Positions 26,050-35,465 of a stretch of DNA of 35,768 nt are shown piece after piece (position 1 is the first letter of the stretch; every line of letters starts with the position of its first letter). The notes beneath the pieces are model-generated. The model had not been told where the DNA came from, did not search any database, and saw nothing but the letters and a program-made list of their open reading frames with translations. The translations under genes were made by a program, and so were the position numbers. Origin of the DNA: Acinetobacter bereziniae. GTDB taxonomy: Bacteria; Pseudomonadota; Gammaproteobacteria; Pseudomonadales; Moraxellaceae. Location of the stretch: contig WNDP01000032.1 in NCBI GenBank assembly GCA_009912575.1, positions 1-35,768 of the forward strand, written 5' to 3'.

Positions 26050-26068
26050 AACTTTTAAGGTAAAGAAA

Positions 26069-26821
26069 ATGGCAGATTACAACGTAAGCATGCGCGACCT
26101 TCTTCAAGCTGGTGCGCACTTTGGTCACCAAACTCGCTTCTGGAACCCAAAAATGCGTCAATACATTTTTGGTGCGCGTAACCGCATTCACATCATCAAC
26201 CTTGAACATACTGTTCCTGCGTTAAATGATGCTTTGAATTTTGTTAACAATCTAGCAAGCAAAAAGAACAAAGTATTGTTCGTTGGTACAAAACGTGCTG
26301 CTTCTAACATCATTCGTGAGCAAGCTCAACGCGCTGGTCAGCCTTATGTTGATCACCGTTGGTTGGGTGGTATGTTGACTAACTGGAAAACTCTTCGTCA
26401 GTCAATCAACCGTTTGAAAGATCTTCAAACTCAATCACAAGATGGTACTTTTGCTAAACTTACTAAACGTGAAGCATTAGAACGTACTCGTGAAATGGAA
26501 AAACTTGAACGCTCTTTAGGCGGTGTTAAGAACATGGGTGGTTTACCTGACGCATTGTTCATCATCGACGTTGATCACGAAGCAATCGCGATTAAAGAAG
26601 CTAAAAACCTCGGTATTCCAGTAATCGGTATCGTTGATACAAACTCTAACCCAGATAACGTAGATTTCGTTATTCCTGGTAATGACGATGCGATCCGTGC
26701 TGTTACACTTTATGCTTCTGCAATGGCTGATGCGATTCTTGCTGGTAAAGAATACGCTCAAACTCAAGCAAATGCTCAAGCTAAAGGCGAAGAAGCTGCG
26801 AAAGAAGCTCCTGAGGCTTAA
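26069..26821 (+). CDS. rpsB: 30S ribosomal protein S2
   Basis: A 250-residue ribosomal protein of the small subunit, starting [29 protein letters not shown], an S2 signature. [36 protein letters not shown] and [36 protein letters not shown] confirm it. An in-frame upstream ATG at 25985 is rejected because it lies inside the structured leader. The last 20 residues are Ala/Gln/Glu-rich. Codon choice is strongly biased, as expected for a highly expressed gene. It is followed by an intrinsic terminator before tsf, so part of the transcripts should end there. Confidence 0.99.
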   Translation: MADYNVSMRDLLQAGAHFGHQTRFWNPKMRQYIFGARNRIHIINLEHTVPALNDALNFVNNLASKKNKVLFVGTKRAASNIIREQAQRAGQPYVDHRWLGGMLTNWKTLRQSINRLKDLQTQSQDGTFAKLTKREALERTREMEKLERSLGGVKNMGGLPDALFIIDVDHEAIAIKEAKNLGIPVIGIVDTNSNPDNVDFVIPGNDDAIRAVTLYASAMADAILAGKEYAQTQANAQAKGEEAAKEAPEA

Positions 26822-26887
26822 TGCGTTTTGACGCAAGCTTGTCATTTTTGTGAATTAAAATGATGACAAATTGAGCGTCGATAAAGC

Positions 26888-26920
26888 AAAACGGCCCAGA
26901 GAAACCTTTGGGCCGTTTTT
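26888..26920 (+). terminator. Terminator/attenuator between rpsB and tsf
   Basis: AAAACGGCCCA and TGGGCCGTTTT form an 11-bp stem around a 10-base loop, followed by Ts. Partial read-through at such a site would set the S2 to EF-Ts ratio. Confidence 0.9.
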
Positions 26921-26960
26921 GTTGAACAGATTCATATTCTACCGTATTTAGGAGAACAAC

Positions 26961-27836
26961 ATGACTGCAGTTACTGCGAGCATGGTAAAAGAATTACGTG
27001 ACCGTACTGGTCTTGCAATGATGGAATGCAAAAAAGCATTAACAGAAGCAGACGGTGACATCGAATTAGCGATTGATAACCTTCGTAAATCAGGTCAAGC
27101 AAAAGCAGCTAAAAAAGCTGGTAACATTGCTGCTGATGGTGCAATCACGATTGCTCAAGAAGGTAACAAAGCAATTCTTTTAGAAGTAAACTGTCAAACT
27201 GACTTCGTCGCGAAAGACGAAAACTTTGCTGGTTTCTCTGCTAAAGTTGCTGCTGCTGCACTTGCTGCTGGCGTAACTGACGCTGCTCAAATTGCTGAAT
27301 TGAAACTTGAAGACGGTTCAACTGTTGAAGAAGCTCGTATTGCGCTTGTTCAAAAAATCGGTGAAAACATTCAAGTTCGTCGTGCTGCAATTGTAGAAGG
27401 TGAAAACCTTGCAGTTTACAAACACGGTTTAAAAATTGGTGTTGTTGTTTCTTACACAGGTTCTGCTGAAACTGGTAAAGGTATTGCAATGCACGTTGCT
27501 GCGTTCAACCCAGTTGCTGTAACTGCTGAAGACGTTTCTGCTGATCTTATCGCTAAAGAGAAAGAAATTGCAGAAGCTAAAGCAATCGAATCTGGTAAAC
27601 CAGCAAACATCGTTGAAAAAATGGTAACTGGTTCAGTTGAAAAATACTTGAACGAAGTTGTTCTTGAGCGTCAACAATACGTTATCGACAACGACAAAAA
27701 AGTTGCTGAAGTATTGAAAGCGACTGCAACAACTGTAGCTCAATTCGTTCGCTTCGAAGTAGGTGAAGGTATTGAGAAAAAAGCTGAAATGAGCTTTGCT
27801 GAAGAAGTTGCTGCTGCTCAGGCTGCTGCTAAATAA
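26961..27836 (+). CDS. tsf: Elongation factor Ts
   Basis: A 291-residue guanine-nucleotide exchange factor that regenerates EF-Tu-GTP. The N-terminal UBA-like module VKELRDRTGLAMMECKKALTEADGDIELAIDNLRKSG is diagnostic, and the core contains the EF-Tu-contacting region around CQTDFVAKDENF. A clear ribosome site (AGGAG) precedes the ATG. Codon use is highly biased, like rpsB. It follows rpsB after an internal terminator and ends at its own strong terminator. Confidence 0.99.
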   Translation: MTAVTASMVKELRDRTGLAMMECKKALTEADGDIELAIDNLRKSGQAKAAKKAGNIAADGAITIAQEGNKAILLEVNCQTDFVAKDENFAGFSAKVAAAALAAGVTDAAQIAELKLEDGSTVEEARIALVQKIGENIQVRRAAIVEGENLAVYKHGLKIGVVVSYTGSAETGKGIAMHVAAFNPVAVTAEDVSADLIAKEKEIAEAKAIESGKPANIVEKMVTGSVEKYLNEVVLERQQYVIDNDKKVAEVLKATATTVAQFVRFEVGEGIEKKAEMSFAEEVAAAQAAAK

Positions 27837-27861
27837 TTTTACTTTTTGAGTATAATTATTG

Positions 27862-27889
27862 AAAACCCCTCATTTTGAGGGGTTTTTTT
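27862..27889 (+). terminator. Intrinsic terminator after tsf
   Basis: AAAACCCCTCA-TTT-TGAGGGGTTTT followed by more Ts: a strong Rho-independent terminator. Confidence 0.95.
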
Positions 27890-28008
27890 ATTGCTGTTGA
27901 TTTTATAGAAAAATAAATTCAAGAAGAATCAGTAAAATGATTTTATACAAATGATGAGCGTTATCCTTTTATAATCTCTACTATTCATATTGCTTAGACT
28001 AAAACTTA

Positions 28009-28557
28009 ATGGCAAACAAAACTCAACTGGGTATCGGTGCTGCAATCGCAGTAATCGTCGCTGCTTATTTTGGTATTGATCTGAACCAGCAAAACAAGGA
28101 ATCAACCGAACAAGCTCAAGTTAATTCCCAAGATCAATATAATCGTTCTTCACAGTCAGATTCAAAATCGAGTGATCAGCAAAATTTTCAAAACACTCAG
28201 TCAAACAACAGTCAAGATCAGCAAGGGTTAACGGTTATCCGTCAAGCTTTTGATGGGAAGTTGAGCAATGTTCAAGTACAGTCCGTAGGACGAGTAAAAG
28301 CAATATTACGTGACGATAATGAAGGTTCCCGTCATCAAAAATTCATACTTTCATTGGATAACGGTTTAACTGTTTTGGTCGCACATAATATTGATTTAGC
28401 GCCACGAATTGATCATTTACGTAAAGGGGATCGTGTTGAGTTTTTTGGCGAATATGAATACAGCAATCAAGGTGGTGTGATTCATTGGACGCATCATGAT
28501 CCAAGTCGCCGTCATAAAGATGGTTGGCTAAAGCATGATGGAAAAACCTATCAATAA
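28009..28557 (+). CDS. DUF3465 domain protein, membrane-anchored
   Basis: A 182-residue protein. Residues 5-23 form one hydrophobic segment, a signal anchor or signal peptide. Residues 25-72 are a Gln/Ser/Asn-rich spacer. The C-terminal 110 residues match DUF3465: GRVKAILRDDNEGSRHQKFILSL, LVAHNIDLAPRI, GDRVEFFGEYEYSNQGGVIHWTHHDP, GWLKHDGKTYQ. The domain looks like a small OB-type beta fold with conserved His residues (HQKF, AHNIDL, HWTHHDP) that could bind metal. Function is unknown. It stands alone after the tsf terminator. I see no clear ribosome site before the ATG. Confidence 0.8.
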   Translation: MANKTQLGIGAAIAVIVAAYFGIDLNQQNKESTEQAQVNSQDQYNRSSQSDSKSSDQQNFQNTQSNNSQDQQGLTVIRQAFDGKLSNVQVQSVGRVKAILRDDNEGSRHQKFILSLDNGLTVLVAHNIDLAPRIDHLRKGDRVEFFGEYEYSNQGGVIHWTHHDPSRRHKDGWLKHDGKTYQ

Positions 28558-28692
28558 ATAGTGCATTGTTCATTCGGTTCTATAAAATTTCGTTGATTGT
28601 TATTCTATTCAGATTTAGACAGCAATTTTGTTCTATACCTTGTTTCTAATCGTGCTATTTTTAAGCCATCAGAAGACGTTTGAATCGAAAAC

Positions 28693-29514
28693 ATGCAGGA
28701 GTGGGCAAACTATTTCCACCTTAAAGAATTGGGCGGATTAGAGTTGTTAAAAGCACAGTATCACCATAAGCAATTTTCAAAGCATGTGCATGAAGGTTAT
28801 TGCATTGGTGTGATTGAAGATGGTGCGCAAAGTTTTTATCGAACAGGGCAGTTACATACAGCGCCCAAAGGTGACATTATTTTAGTCAATGCAGATGAAA
28901 TTCACACGGGTTCATCTGCGGTTGAGTCGGGTTGGAAATACCGAGCAATTTATCCAACGCCTGAAATGTTACTTGATGCAGGACAAGATTTTTTTAGTGT
29001 CAAAAATAGTGTGCCTTGGTTTCCTTACGCTGTCGTTCACGATGTTGGTTTGGCACAACAATTTACTTTACTGTTTGATTTATTAGAACAAAAAGAAAAT
29101 ACGTTGCTCAAGGAGAGTCTGTATTTATCAACTTTGGCTCGTTTAATCAGTCGTTATGGTCGAGCAAAGTTAACACCCGCAGAGCTTCCTGAAGCACAAC
29201 GTAAAGTTGAAATTGTCAAAGATTTATTGAGTGCTTTTCCTGAGCGTGATTATTCATTGACTGATTTGGCTGCGACAGTGGGATTGAGTCCTTGGCACTT
29301 TTTGCGGGAATTCAAAAAGTATACGGGGTTGCCACCACATAGTTGGCTTGTTCAAGTGAGATTGCTGAAAGCACGGCAATTATTAAAACAAGGTTATACG
29401 ATTGCAATGACCGCTCAAAATTGTGGTTTTTCAGATCAAAGCCATTTTAATCGACATTTTAAAAAGGCAATGGGGGTAACACCTTCCCAGTATTTAAGCA
29501 CTTTAAATATTTAG
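28693..29514 (+). CDS. AraC-family transcriptional regulator
   Basis: A 273-residue regulator. The N-terminal half is a cupin sensor domain (HKQFSKHVHEGYCIGVIEDGAQSF, then PKGDIILVNADEIHTG). The C-terminal 100 residues carry two helix-turn-helix motifs: YSLTDLAATVGLSPWHFLREFKKYTGLPPHSWL and then IAMTAQNCGFSDQSHFNRHFKKAMGVTPSQYL, the AraC signature. It precedes azlC and azlD on the same strand by 129 bases, so it probably controls that exporter in response to an amino acid or related ligand. Confidence 0.9.
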   Translation: MQEWANYFHLKELGGLELLKAQYHHKQFSKHVHEGYCIGVIEDGAQSFYRTGQLHTAPKGDIILVNADEIHTGSSAVESGWKYRAIYPTPEMLLDAGQDFFSVKNSVPWFPYAVVHDVGLAQQFTLLFDLLEQKENTLLKESLYLSTLARLISRYGRAKLTPAELPEAQRKVEIVKDLLSAFPERDYSLTDLAATVGLSPWHFLREFKKYTGLPPHSWLVQVRLLKARQLLKQGYTIAMTAQNCGFSDQSHFNRHFKKAMGVTPSQYLSTLNI

Positions 29515-29643
29515 CCTAGCTCAACTCAACATCTTTTAAACGTATAAGAAATCCTTAGAACAGCAATACAACAGCAATTTCATTCAAGCCACATCCACTG
29601 CTTTTGAAGATACTCATCCTATTCATGGTTTTGGATTTAATTA

Positions 29644-30390
29644 ATGAGTCATCAATTTGAACCTTGTTCTGCTGACATTCAATCGCAATCTGACTTGAAT
29701 AAAAAAGCATTTTTACGAGGCGTTGTTGATATTTTACCCTTATCAATCGCTGTATTGCCTTGGGGGATTCTGGCGGGTTCGATGGCCATCAACGCAGGAT
29801 TGACCTTTGCACAGGCATTTTCGATGTCGGCTGTTGTATTTGCAGGTGCTGCTCAACTGGTGAGTTTGGGTTTGGTTATGGCGGGGGCTTCGGTTTGGAC
29901 CATTTTTATTACGGTGTTTTTCTTAACCAGTCAACATTTGATTTATGCCTTGAACTTCCGTAAGGATGTTACTCAATTTTCTTTTAGACAGAGATTGGTG
30001 ATCGGATTTCTGTTAACCGATGAATTATTTGCAGTGGGAATAAGGGAAAATAAGCAACGAACCTTCGCTTATCTATTTGGCGCTGGCTTATGTTTTTATT
30101 TAGCATGGTGTTTATTTAGCTTATTTGGAATCTTGCTGGCACAGTCGATACCTAATTTAGAAAGTTTACATCTCGATTTTTCCATTGTTGCGGTATTTAT
30201 TCTCATCATTGTGCCAATGATTAAAAACAAAGCGACCTTGATTGGGGTGATCTTTACCTTAATCTTTGCCTGTATCTTTAAATATCTTCAATTCGAAGGT
30301 GGTATTGTATTGTCAGGAATTTTTGGCATGTTGAGTGCGATGTGTGCAGCAAAGTTGATAAAACTTAGATGCTTAGGAGTTCAACAATGA
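29644..30390 (+). CDS. azlC: AzlC (YgaZ)-family branched-chain amino acid exporter, large subunit
   Basis: A 248-residue membrane protein of the AzlC family. Characteristic stretches are FLRGVVDILPLSIAVLPWGILAG, MSAVVFAGAAQLVSLGLVMAGAS, and FFLTSQHLIYALNFRKD, followed by several membrane segments. With AzlD it forms a two-component exporter of branched-chain amino acids or related compounds. Its last bases overlap the azlD start (ATGA). An AraC regulator lies upstream. Confidence 0.9.
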   Translation: MSHQFEPCSADIQSQSDLNKKAFLRGVVDILPLSIAVLPWGILAGSMAINAGLTFAQAFSMSAVVFAGAAQLVSLGLVMAGASVWTIFITVFFLTSQHLIYALNFRKDVTQFSFRQRLVIGFLLTDELFAVGIRENKQRTFAYLFGAGLCFYLAWCLFSLFGILLAQSIPNLESLHLDFSIVAVFILIIVPMIKNKATLIGVIFTLIFACIFKYLQFEGGIVLSGIFGMLSAMCAAKLIKLRCLGVQQ

Positions 30391-30701
30391 CATGGTTATT
30401 GCTACTAAGCTTGGCATTTATTGTATTTCTAAATCGTTATTTCTTTCTCGAACCCAAAGTTGCATTTAAGTTACCGCATTGGATTGAAAATATGTTGCAG
30501 TATTCTGCACCTTGTTTACTCACAGCCATTTGTGCACCGATTGTGTTCTTCAATGATCAGCAATTGCGAGCTTTACCTTTGGATGCTTATTTTTTAACAG
30601 CGATCGTATGTATTGTTTTAGCGCTGATTTCTAAAAAAATCTTAGTCAATCTTGGTCTAAGTCTATTGTGTTTCTATGGTTTGTTTTATTTATTCAATTG
30701 A
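30387..30701 (+). CDS. azlD: AzlD (YgaH)-family exporter small subunit
   Basis: A 104-residue protein with four predicted membrane segments and the AzlD pattern (MTWLLLLSLAFIVFLNRYFFLEP, then LPHWIENMLQYSAPCLLTAICAPIVFF). The ATG at 30387 is preferred over one 18 bases earlier because AGGAG stands 8 bases before it, and because it gives the usual four-base overlap with azlC. It is the partner of AzlC in the two-subunit exporter. Confidence 0.9.
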   Translation: MTWLLLLSLAFIVFLNRYFFLEPKVAFKLPHWIENMLQYSAPCLLTAICAPIVFFNDQQLRALPLDAYFLTAIVCIVLALISKKILVNLGLSLLCFYGLFYLFN

Positions 30702-30708
30702 CAGGAAA

Positions 30709-30741
30709 TGAAGGGGAACCTCAGTACGGAATTTCCCCTCA
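30709..30741. terminator. Hairpin between convergent azlD and the Mpo1-like gene
   Basis: AGGGGAA and TTCCCCT pair around a 12-base loop a few bases after azlD and just before the end of the opposite-strand gene. There is no T-run, so it is only a possible terminator. Confidence 0.4.
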
Positions 30742-30752
30742 TCATATTTGCG

Positions 30753-31199
30753 TTAAAAAGCCAGTTTTTGGCGTGTTTTCCATTTTGGCAGTACTTTACT
30801 TAGATATGCATCCATGCACCATACAGGACCAATCAAGAGAAATTGAAGGTCTTTAAAAAATGATGGCTTTTTTCCCTCAATTTTATGCCCATAAAACTGT
30901 CCGATCCAAGCCAAAACAAACACGCCAATATAAAAACCAACGCCAACAGGAAGTAGATAGATTACCCATGCCATAACAGCAATCAATGCGGTCATCGCGA
31001 CAGCAAGAACAATATCTAAGCGGGTGTAGAAAACCAGTGTAAGCACTAAAAGAAGGGCTGTAAGCAAGGCACTAAAATGTGCAAGGATTCCAATGATGGC
31101 AAATAAAATCGCAGGGACACAGGCCCAGTGGATGGCTTTATTGGTTTTGTTTTGATGACTTTCACTATATTCATCAAACCATTCAGTAATATTTTTCAT
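30753..31199 (-). CDS. Mpo1-like (DUF962) membrane protein
   Basis: A 148-residue protein with about four membrane segments. It opens with ITEWFDEYSESHQNKTNKAIHWACVP, the DUF962 hallmark, and later has FYGHKIEGKKPSFFKDLQFLLIGPVW. Conserved His residues (H15, H24 and one in FYGHKIEG) match those that bind Fe(II) in yeast Mpo1, a dioxygenase that alpha-oxidises 2-hydroxy fatty acids. Bacterial members are mostly untested. The ATG at 31199 has GGAG 7 bases upstream; an ATG 12 bases further up does not. It is convergent with azlD. Confidence 0.85.
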   Translation of the reverse strand: MKNITEWFDEYSESHQNKTNKAIHWACVPAILFAIIGILAHFSALLTALLLVLTLVFYTRLDIVLAVAMTALIAVMAWVIYLLPVGVGFYIGVFVLAWIGQFYGHKIEGKKPSFFKDLQFLLIGPVWCMDAYLSKVLPKWKTRQKLAF

Positions 31200-31333
31200 T
31201 TGGCGCTCCATGCAGGTGGTTGGCTTTATTGTTCATCTAGCTTTAATTTTCCTGAAAATAATATAATTCAGAATTGGCTTGAGGTCAAAATCCGACTGAC
31301 CAAATCAATTCCGATTGCTTTAGTCGACCTATT

Positions 31334-32104
31334 TTAATGTGTGCTTTGATAGAAATTTAAAATATCACGTGCCCAAGTTTGGTGTTGTGGTTTGAGCGTG
31401 ACTTTGATTTCTTGAAAGTTTGTGATGTCATTACCATCACTTTCATCGCTATAGTAAGCAATACCATGTGTATGCGTGTTGTGATTGGGAATCTGATAAC
31501 TAAAATAAACTTTGTTTTTGTTCACTCTGACGATTTTTAATAGATGATTTTTGTCATCAATAGCACCAAATTCATTGGCTAGACTGAGTTTTCGAACATT
31601 CGGAAAATATAAACTGGCACTGTGCATGGCACAGCCAACACAAGCAGATGAATTGTAAATTGTGATCGCTTCATCTTTTTGAGGACTTGCAAGTACAGCA
31701 TAAGCGACACCAGAAGGTCCTAAATCTGTACTGATGACTTGCCATGTTTTAGGGATGAGTATGGGACCAATGCCCGGCAATAAGATAATTTTGAAATTTT
31801 TAGCCTGTGTTGTGGACAATTGATAATTAAATTGACACTTCACAGCTTGGGACTTGTTGTTACATGCGGAATCGTCTTTATAAAAGCCTGTATCGTTAAA
31901 TGGGTTGGGAATGGCAGCAATATATGTGTCGACGAAAACATCATGATTAAGTCTGGTCACTGGTAGCTTTTCGATGTGGTGTTGTTGATGTGGCGCTTTG
32001 TTATTTTTCAACATTGGAAAAGTGGCTTTGAATATGGAAATATCGCCATAAGCAAAACCACTGAGCAGGAATAAAGTCATGATTAAAAATTTTTGCTTGA
32101 GCAT
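31334..32104 (-). CDS. Secreted protein of uncertain family (possibly DUF4850)
   Basis: A 256-residue protein with a signal peptide (MLKQKFLIMTLFLLSGFAYG). The mature part has two cysteine pairs (DDSACNNKSQAVKCQF and SSACVGCAMHSA), which suggests disulfides in the periplasm. It also has an ASLYFPNVRKLS segment and a GIAYYSDE region near the end. It resembles proteins I know as DUF4850 from Acinetobacter, but that is memory, not a search. It starts 19 bases after the broken amidohydrolase on the same strand and may have shared its transcript. Function is unknown. Confidence 0.55.
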   Translation of the reverse strand: MLKQKFLIMTLFLLSGFAYGDISIFKATFPMLKNNKAPHQQHHIEKLPVTRLNHDVFVDTYIAAIPNPFNDTGFYKDDSACNNKSQAVKCQFNYQLSTTQAKNFKIILLPGIGPILIPKTWQVISTDLGPSGVAYAVLASPQKDEAITIYNSSACVGCAMHSASLYFPNVRKLSLANEFGAIDDKNHLLKIVRVNKNKVYFSYQIPNHNTHTHGIAYYSDESDGNDITNFQEIKVTLKPQHQTWARDILNFYQSTH

Positions 32105-32123
32105 GACTTTTCCTTATTGATCT

Positions 32124-33910
32124 TTATTGAGGGCGTTGATAAATCAAGCGACCTTCTTTATAGGTCGCTAATATTTTAATGTCTTTAATCTTTTGAGACG
32201 GGACTTTTAAAGGGTCTTGGTCTAAAAGTACAAGGTCCGCCAATTTTCCTTGCTCTAAAGTACCTTTATTTTTTTCTTCAAAGTACTGGTATGCAGCCCA
32301 ATCAGTCACTGATTTTAAAGCAATATAGGGACTGACTTTTTGATCTTCACCTAAAACATCTCCAGAACGTGTAGTTCGATTTACGGTGGCATCAATCACC
32401 ATCATATTCTTGGGTGGAATAACAGGCGCATCATGATGTTCAGTAAAAATCATATTCTTGCGTAAAGCAGATCCAGTTGGAGAAATTCGGTTAGCACGTT
32501 CTGCACCAAGCGTTTCATGTTTGTGCCAATCACCCCAATAGTAGGTGTGTAATGAAAAGAACGATGGAATTAGTCCAAGTTTTTTGGCTTGATCTAATTG
32601 GTCTTCACGCATAGTTTGCGCATGAATGATGACATTACGGCGGTCCGCATATCCATATTGAGTATTTGCTTTGTCAATCGTTGTTAAATATTGATCAATT
32701 GCAGCATCTCCATTGGCATGTGCAAGAATTTGCCAGTGATTTTGATAAGCAAGATTAATGGCATCTTGAACTTGTTTGATATCAGGATAAGCAGGATAAC
32801 CTCGATAATCTTTGCTTTTGCCTTCTGGCGGAACAAGATAAGGCTGAGTGAGCCATGCAGTTTTGCCTTGAGGAGAACCATCTAAGCTGATTTTTACCCC
32901 GCCAATTCTAAAATGGTTTTGGTAATTTAGACTGCTGCCATTTTTAAGCATGTAGTCTTTTTCATTTATGATGTCGGGATAAACCACAACATCAATATTT
33001 AATTGGTTGATAGCGGCAAAACTTCGCCACAATTCTGCTGTGCCGTGATCGGCACGACCTTCTTGTACGGTGGTATAGCCATTTTTAATGTAGGTATTGA
33101 GCGCTGTTTTGCCATATTTTGCATGATCTCAGGTGGCACTTGACTAAAAGCAGTTGCCATTGCTGAGAAAACGGCAGCTTCTTCAAGTACGCCATTGGGT
33201 TCTTGAGAATTTGCTTTACGGCGAATAATCCCTCCAGTTGGATTAGGTGTATTCTGATTGATGTTTAAAACTTCAAGCGCTTTATGATTGACTGAGGCTA
33301 AATGACCTGATTGGTGTAAGACAATAATGGGATGGCTGGTCGAAACCAAGTCTAAATCATCCGCAGTTGGATGGCGTTTTTCATTCAGTTGTGCATCGTC
33401 ATAACCATTGCCAATAATCCATCCTGAGGTTGCCTGAATAAAATCAGGATTTTTTTGTTGCCACAAGGAAAGTTCATGAATCAGGGATGGAATATCGGAT
33501 ACATTGCCATCTGGTGTTGGATAGAGGTTGGCAACAGTTTGCTGTAAACCTACGCTGTTTAAATGGCTATGTGCATCGATAAACCCAGGGAGTAGGGTAT
33601 AACGTTTTAAGTTAATTACTTGAGTATTCTTTTGTTTAAGCTGCTGTGCTTGGTTTAAATCACCTGCAAAGACAATTTTTCCATCTTTGACAAACAATGC
33701 TTCTACATAATGTGGTGACATCCCTTGCATGGTTAAAATTGAACCGCCATAAAAAAGTGTACTGGCTTGAGCATTCGAGACTATTATATTTTGGTGTTCT
33801 GTAGATGTTGACGGAGCGAGGTTGGTGCAACCACTAAGTACACCAAAGCTACTGATGCAGATGATAGGAGCAATAAATCGAACAAGCTGGGATGGGTTAA
33901 GTTGCAACAT
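32124..33910 (-). pseudogene. Amidohydrolase (YtcJ-like lipoprotein) split by one frameshift
   Basis: Two overlapping frames together encode one amidohydrolase of about 595 residues. The first has a lipoprotein signal with the lipobox LSGC (Cys28) and the metal site PGFIDAHSHL (H114, H116). The second carries the rest: ILAHANGDAAIDQYL, VIIHAQTM, FTEHHDAPVIPPKNMMVIDATVNR and a C-terminal KLADLVLLDQDP. The frame is lost at an A run read from 33117-33120: restoring one A there yields a continuous KYGKTALNTYIKNGYTTVQEGRADHGTAELWRS. This is either a true one-base deletion or a homopolymer error. If intact it would be a YtcJ/Amidohydro_3 enzyme at the outer membrane or in the periplasm, with unknown substrate. 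Confidence 0.85.
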
Positions 33911-34102
33911 AGTGAATCACCCTAGTTTTTGTATTGTTAGAATTGAATATACGTCGCTACAGTTGAATTCAAAATAGCGTATTGAATAAGAATTAAATTA
34001 ACAAAGATTTCATGCTAAGTATAGAAATGATGTTTACTTTTCACATATTTAAACTGGGCTATTTAGTCAATTTTATGAATTTAAGGTTTGGATTGATAAA
34101 GA

Positions 34103-35264
34103 TTAAACCAGTCTTTTTCTAAAATAAAGAATGCTAAGTAAAGCAAATGCTAAGCCAATAAACGATGGGGCATAACCAAAAGGCGTTGCGAGTAAGCCGA
34201 CGATAACAGCGCCTGCGACAGCACCACCATAATTAAAAATATTAACTCGAGCAATAATTTCATCTCGTCGATTTTCATCTAAACGACCTGCGGCGGAAAA
34301 GGTCAATGGAACCAATGCTCCTACAGCAATACCAGCCAGTGCAAAACCAATGATCACGATAACGAGTGAATGACCTATTCCAGATAATACGCAGCCGAAT
34401 GCTCCGATAAGGATTGTGACCAAAGCAACCCATGTGGCTGTTTTAAAACGCAGCAAATAATCAAGACTTAATCGCGTCAGTAAAATTCCAATTTGATAAG
34501 CTGCATAACCTAAAGGCGCAATCGTTGCTGAACTTGCTAAAACATCTTTGAGATAAATGGAGCTCCAAGTACTGATTGCGGAGTCGACAGTAAATACAAT
34601 CAGAATAATTAGCCCAAAAATGAGTAGTTGTTGATATGGAATCGCTGGCTTTTGCTGTGGATCTAATTCTGCGCACTGTTTTTGCTGAAATAACCAGTTT
34701 CTAGACAATCGAGGTGATGCATGCAATCACTACAGCGATGCATAATGCTGTCGTTGCGCCCAGTGGGGTTGAAACAGTGGCTGACATAATCAATGCGCCT
34801 AAAAAAGCAGCCGCTGTATAGCAAGCAAAGAAACCGCCAAAAACACTTTTCCCCAGTCGTTGTTCCATCATGACGGCTTGCATATTGAGTGCTGCATCTA
34901 AGCAGCCTAGTCCAAGCCCATACACTAAGAAGCTCGCAATCATCAGCATCACATTTGGGCTAAATGCAGCAATTGCTATTCCAATAGCCTCAAAAATAAA
35001 ACCAGTCACAATAGCAAGTCGTGATCCAAGTTTGACAGCAATACGATCGGCTAAAATTGAACCGAGTGCTGCTGTAATACACACACCAAGAATAATCAGA
35101 GATAACTGGTCATCAGAAAGTCTGAATCGGCTTTTTATCGATGGAAGTGCCGTCATGACAGTGGCGTAACCCAGTCCTTGTGTCGCAAACCCGAGTGCAA
35201 TCACTTTGTGTGTTTTGCTGAGAATTCGATGGTCTACACGCTGGATATTATGTTTTGGTTCCAT
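34103..35264 (-). pseudogene. MFS transporter (YbjJ-like) split by one frameshift
   Basis: Two frames meeting at 34701-34726 encode the two halves of one 12-segment transporter. The N-terminal 187 residues hold LGFATQGLGYATVMTALPSIKSRFRLSDDQLSLIILGVCITAALGSILADRIAVKLGSR, with an MFS signature A-like loop. The C-terminal part begins near RNWLFQQ and runs through six more segments to FRKRLV. The shift is equivalent to one extra base (or two missing) near ATTGTCTAGAAAC. The two halves fit end to end with little loss, so the break is recent or a sequencing error. Confidence 0.85.
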
Positions 35265-35465
35265 GCCTGACTCACTTGCTTAATTTTAAATTTTTGCTTT
35301 TTGTTTGGGTATGTTCTTGAACACTTCCTGTGTTCATTGGATTTTATTTTGATTGGAAACAATTTTAAAGAAAAGGGGAATAATTCAAAAAATAAGGGGG
35401 CAATTCGGACATGTGTATTTTCAATGTCTCGTCCTAAAATAGATTGACAGTATTTTATTTAGAGC

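Noticed and set aside
25985-26068. Upstream ATG that would extend S2 by 28 residues
   Set aside because: It falls inside the structured leader, and the extra residues do not match any S2 N-terminus; the ATG at 26069 gives the standard protein.
27241-27489. Gln-rich minus-strand open frame inside tsf
   Set aside because: It arises from biased Ala/Glu codons of a highly expressed gene on the other strand.
31128-31337. 69-codon plus-strand open frame over the start of the Mpo1-like gene
   Set aside because: It is mostly antisense to a recognised family and has no ribosome site; the rest is intergenic sequence.
32999-33032. Programmed frameshifting in the amidohydrolase
   Set aside because: No slippery heptamer with a downstream structure was seen, and the family is not known for recoding; a one-base indel explains the break.
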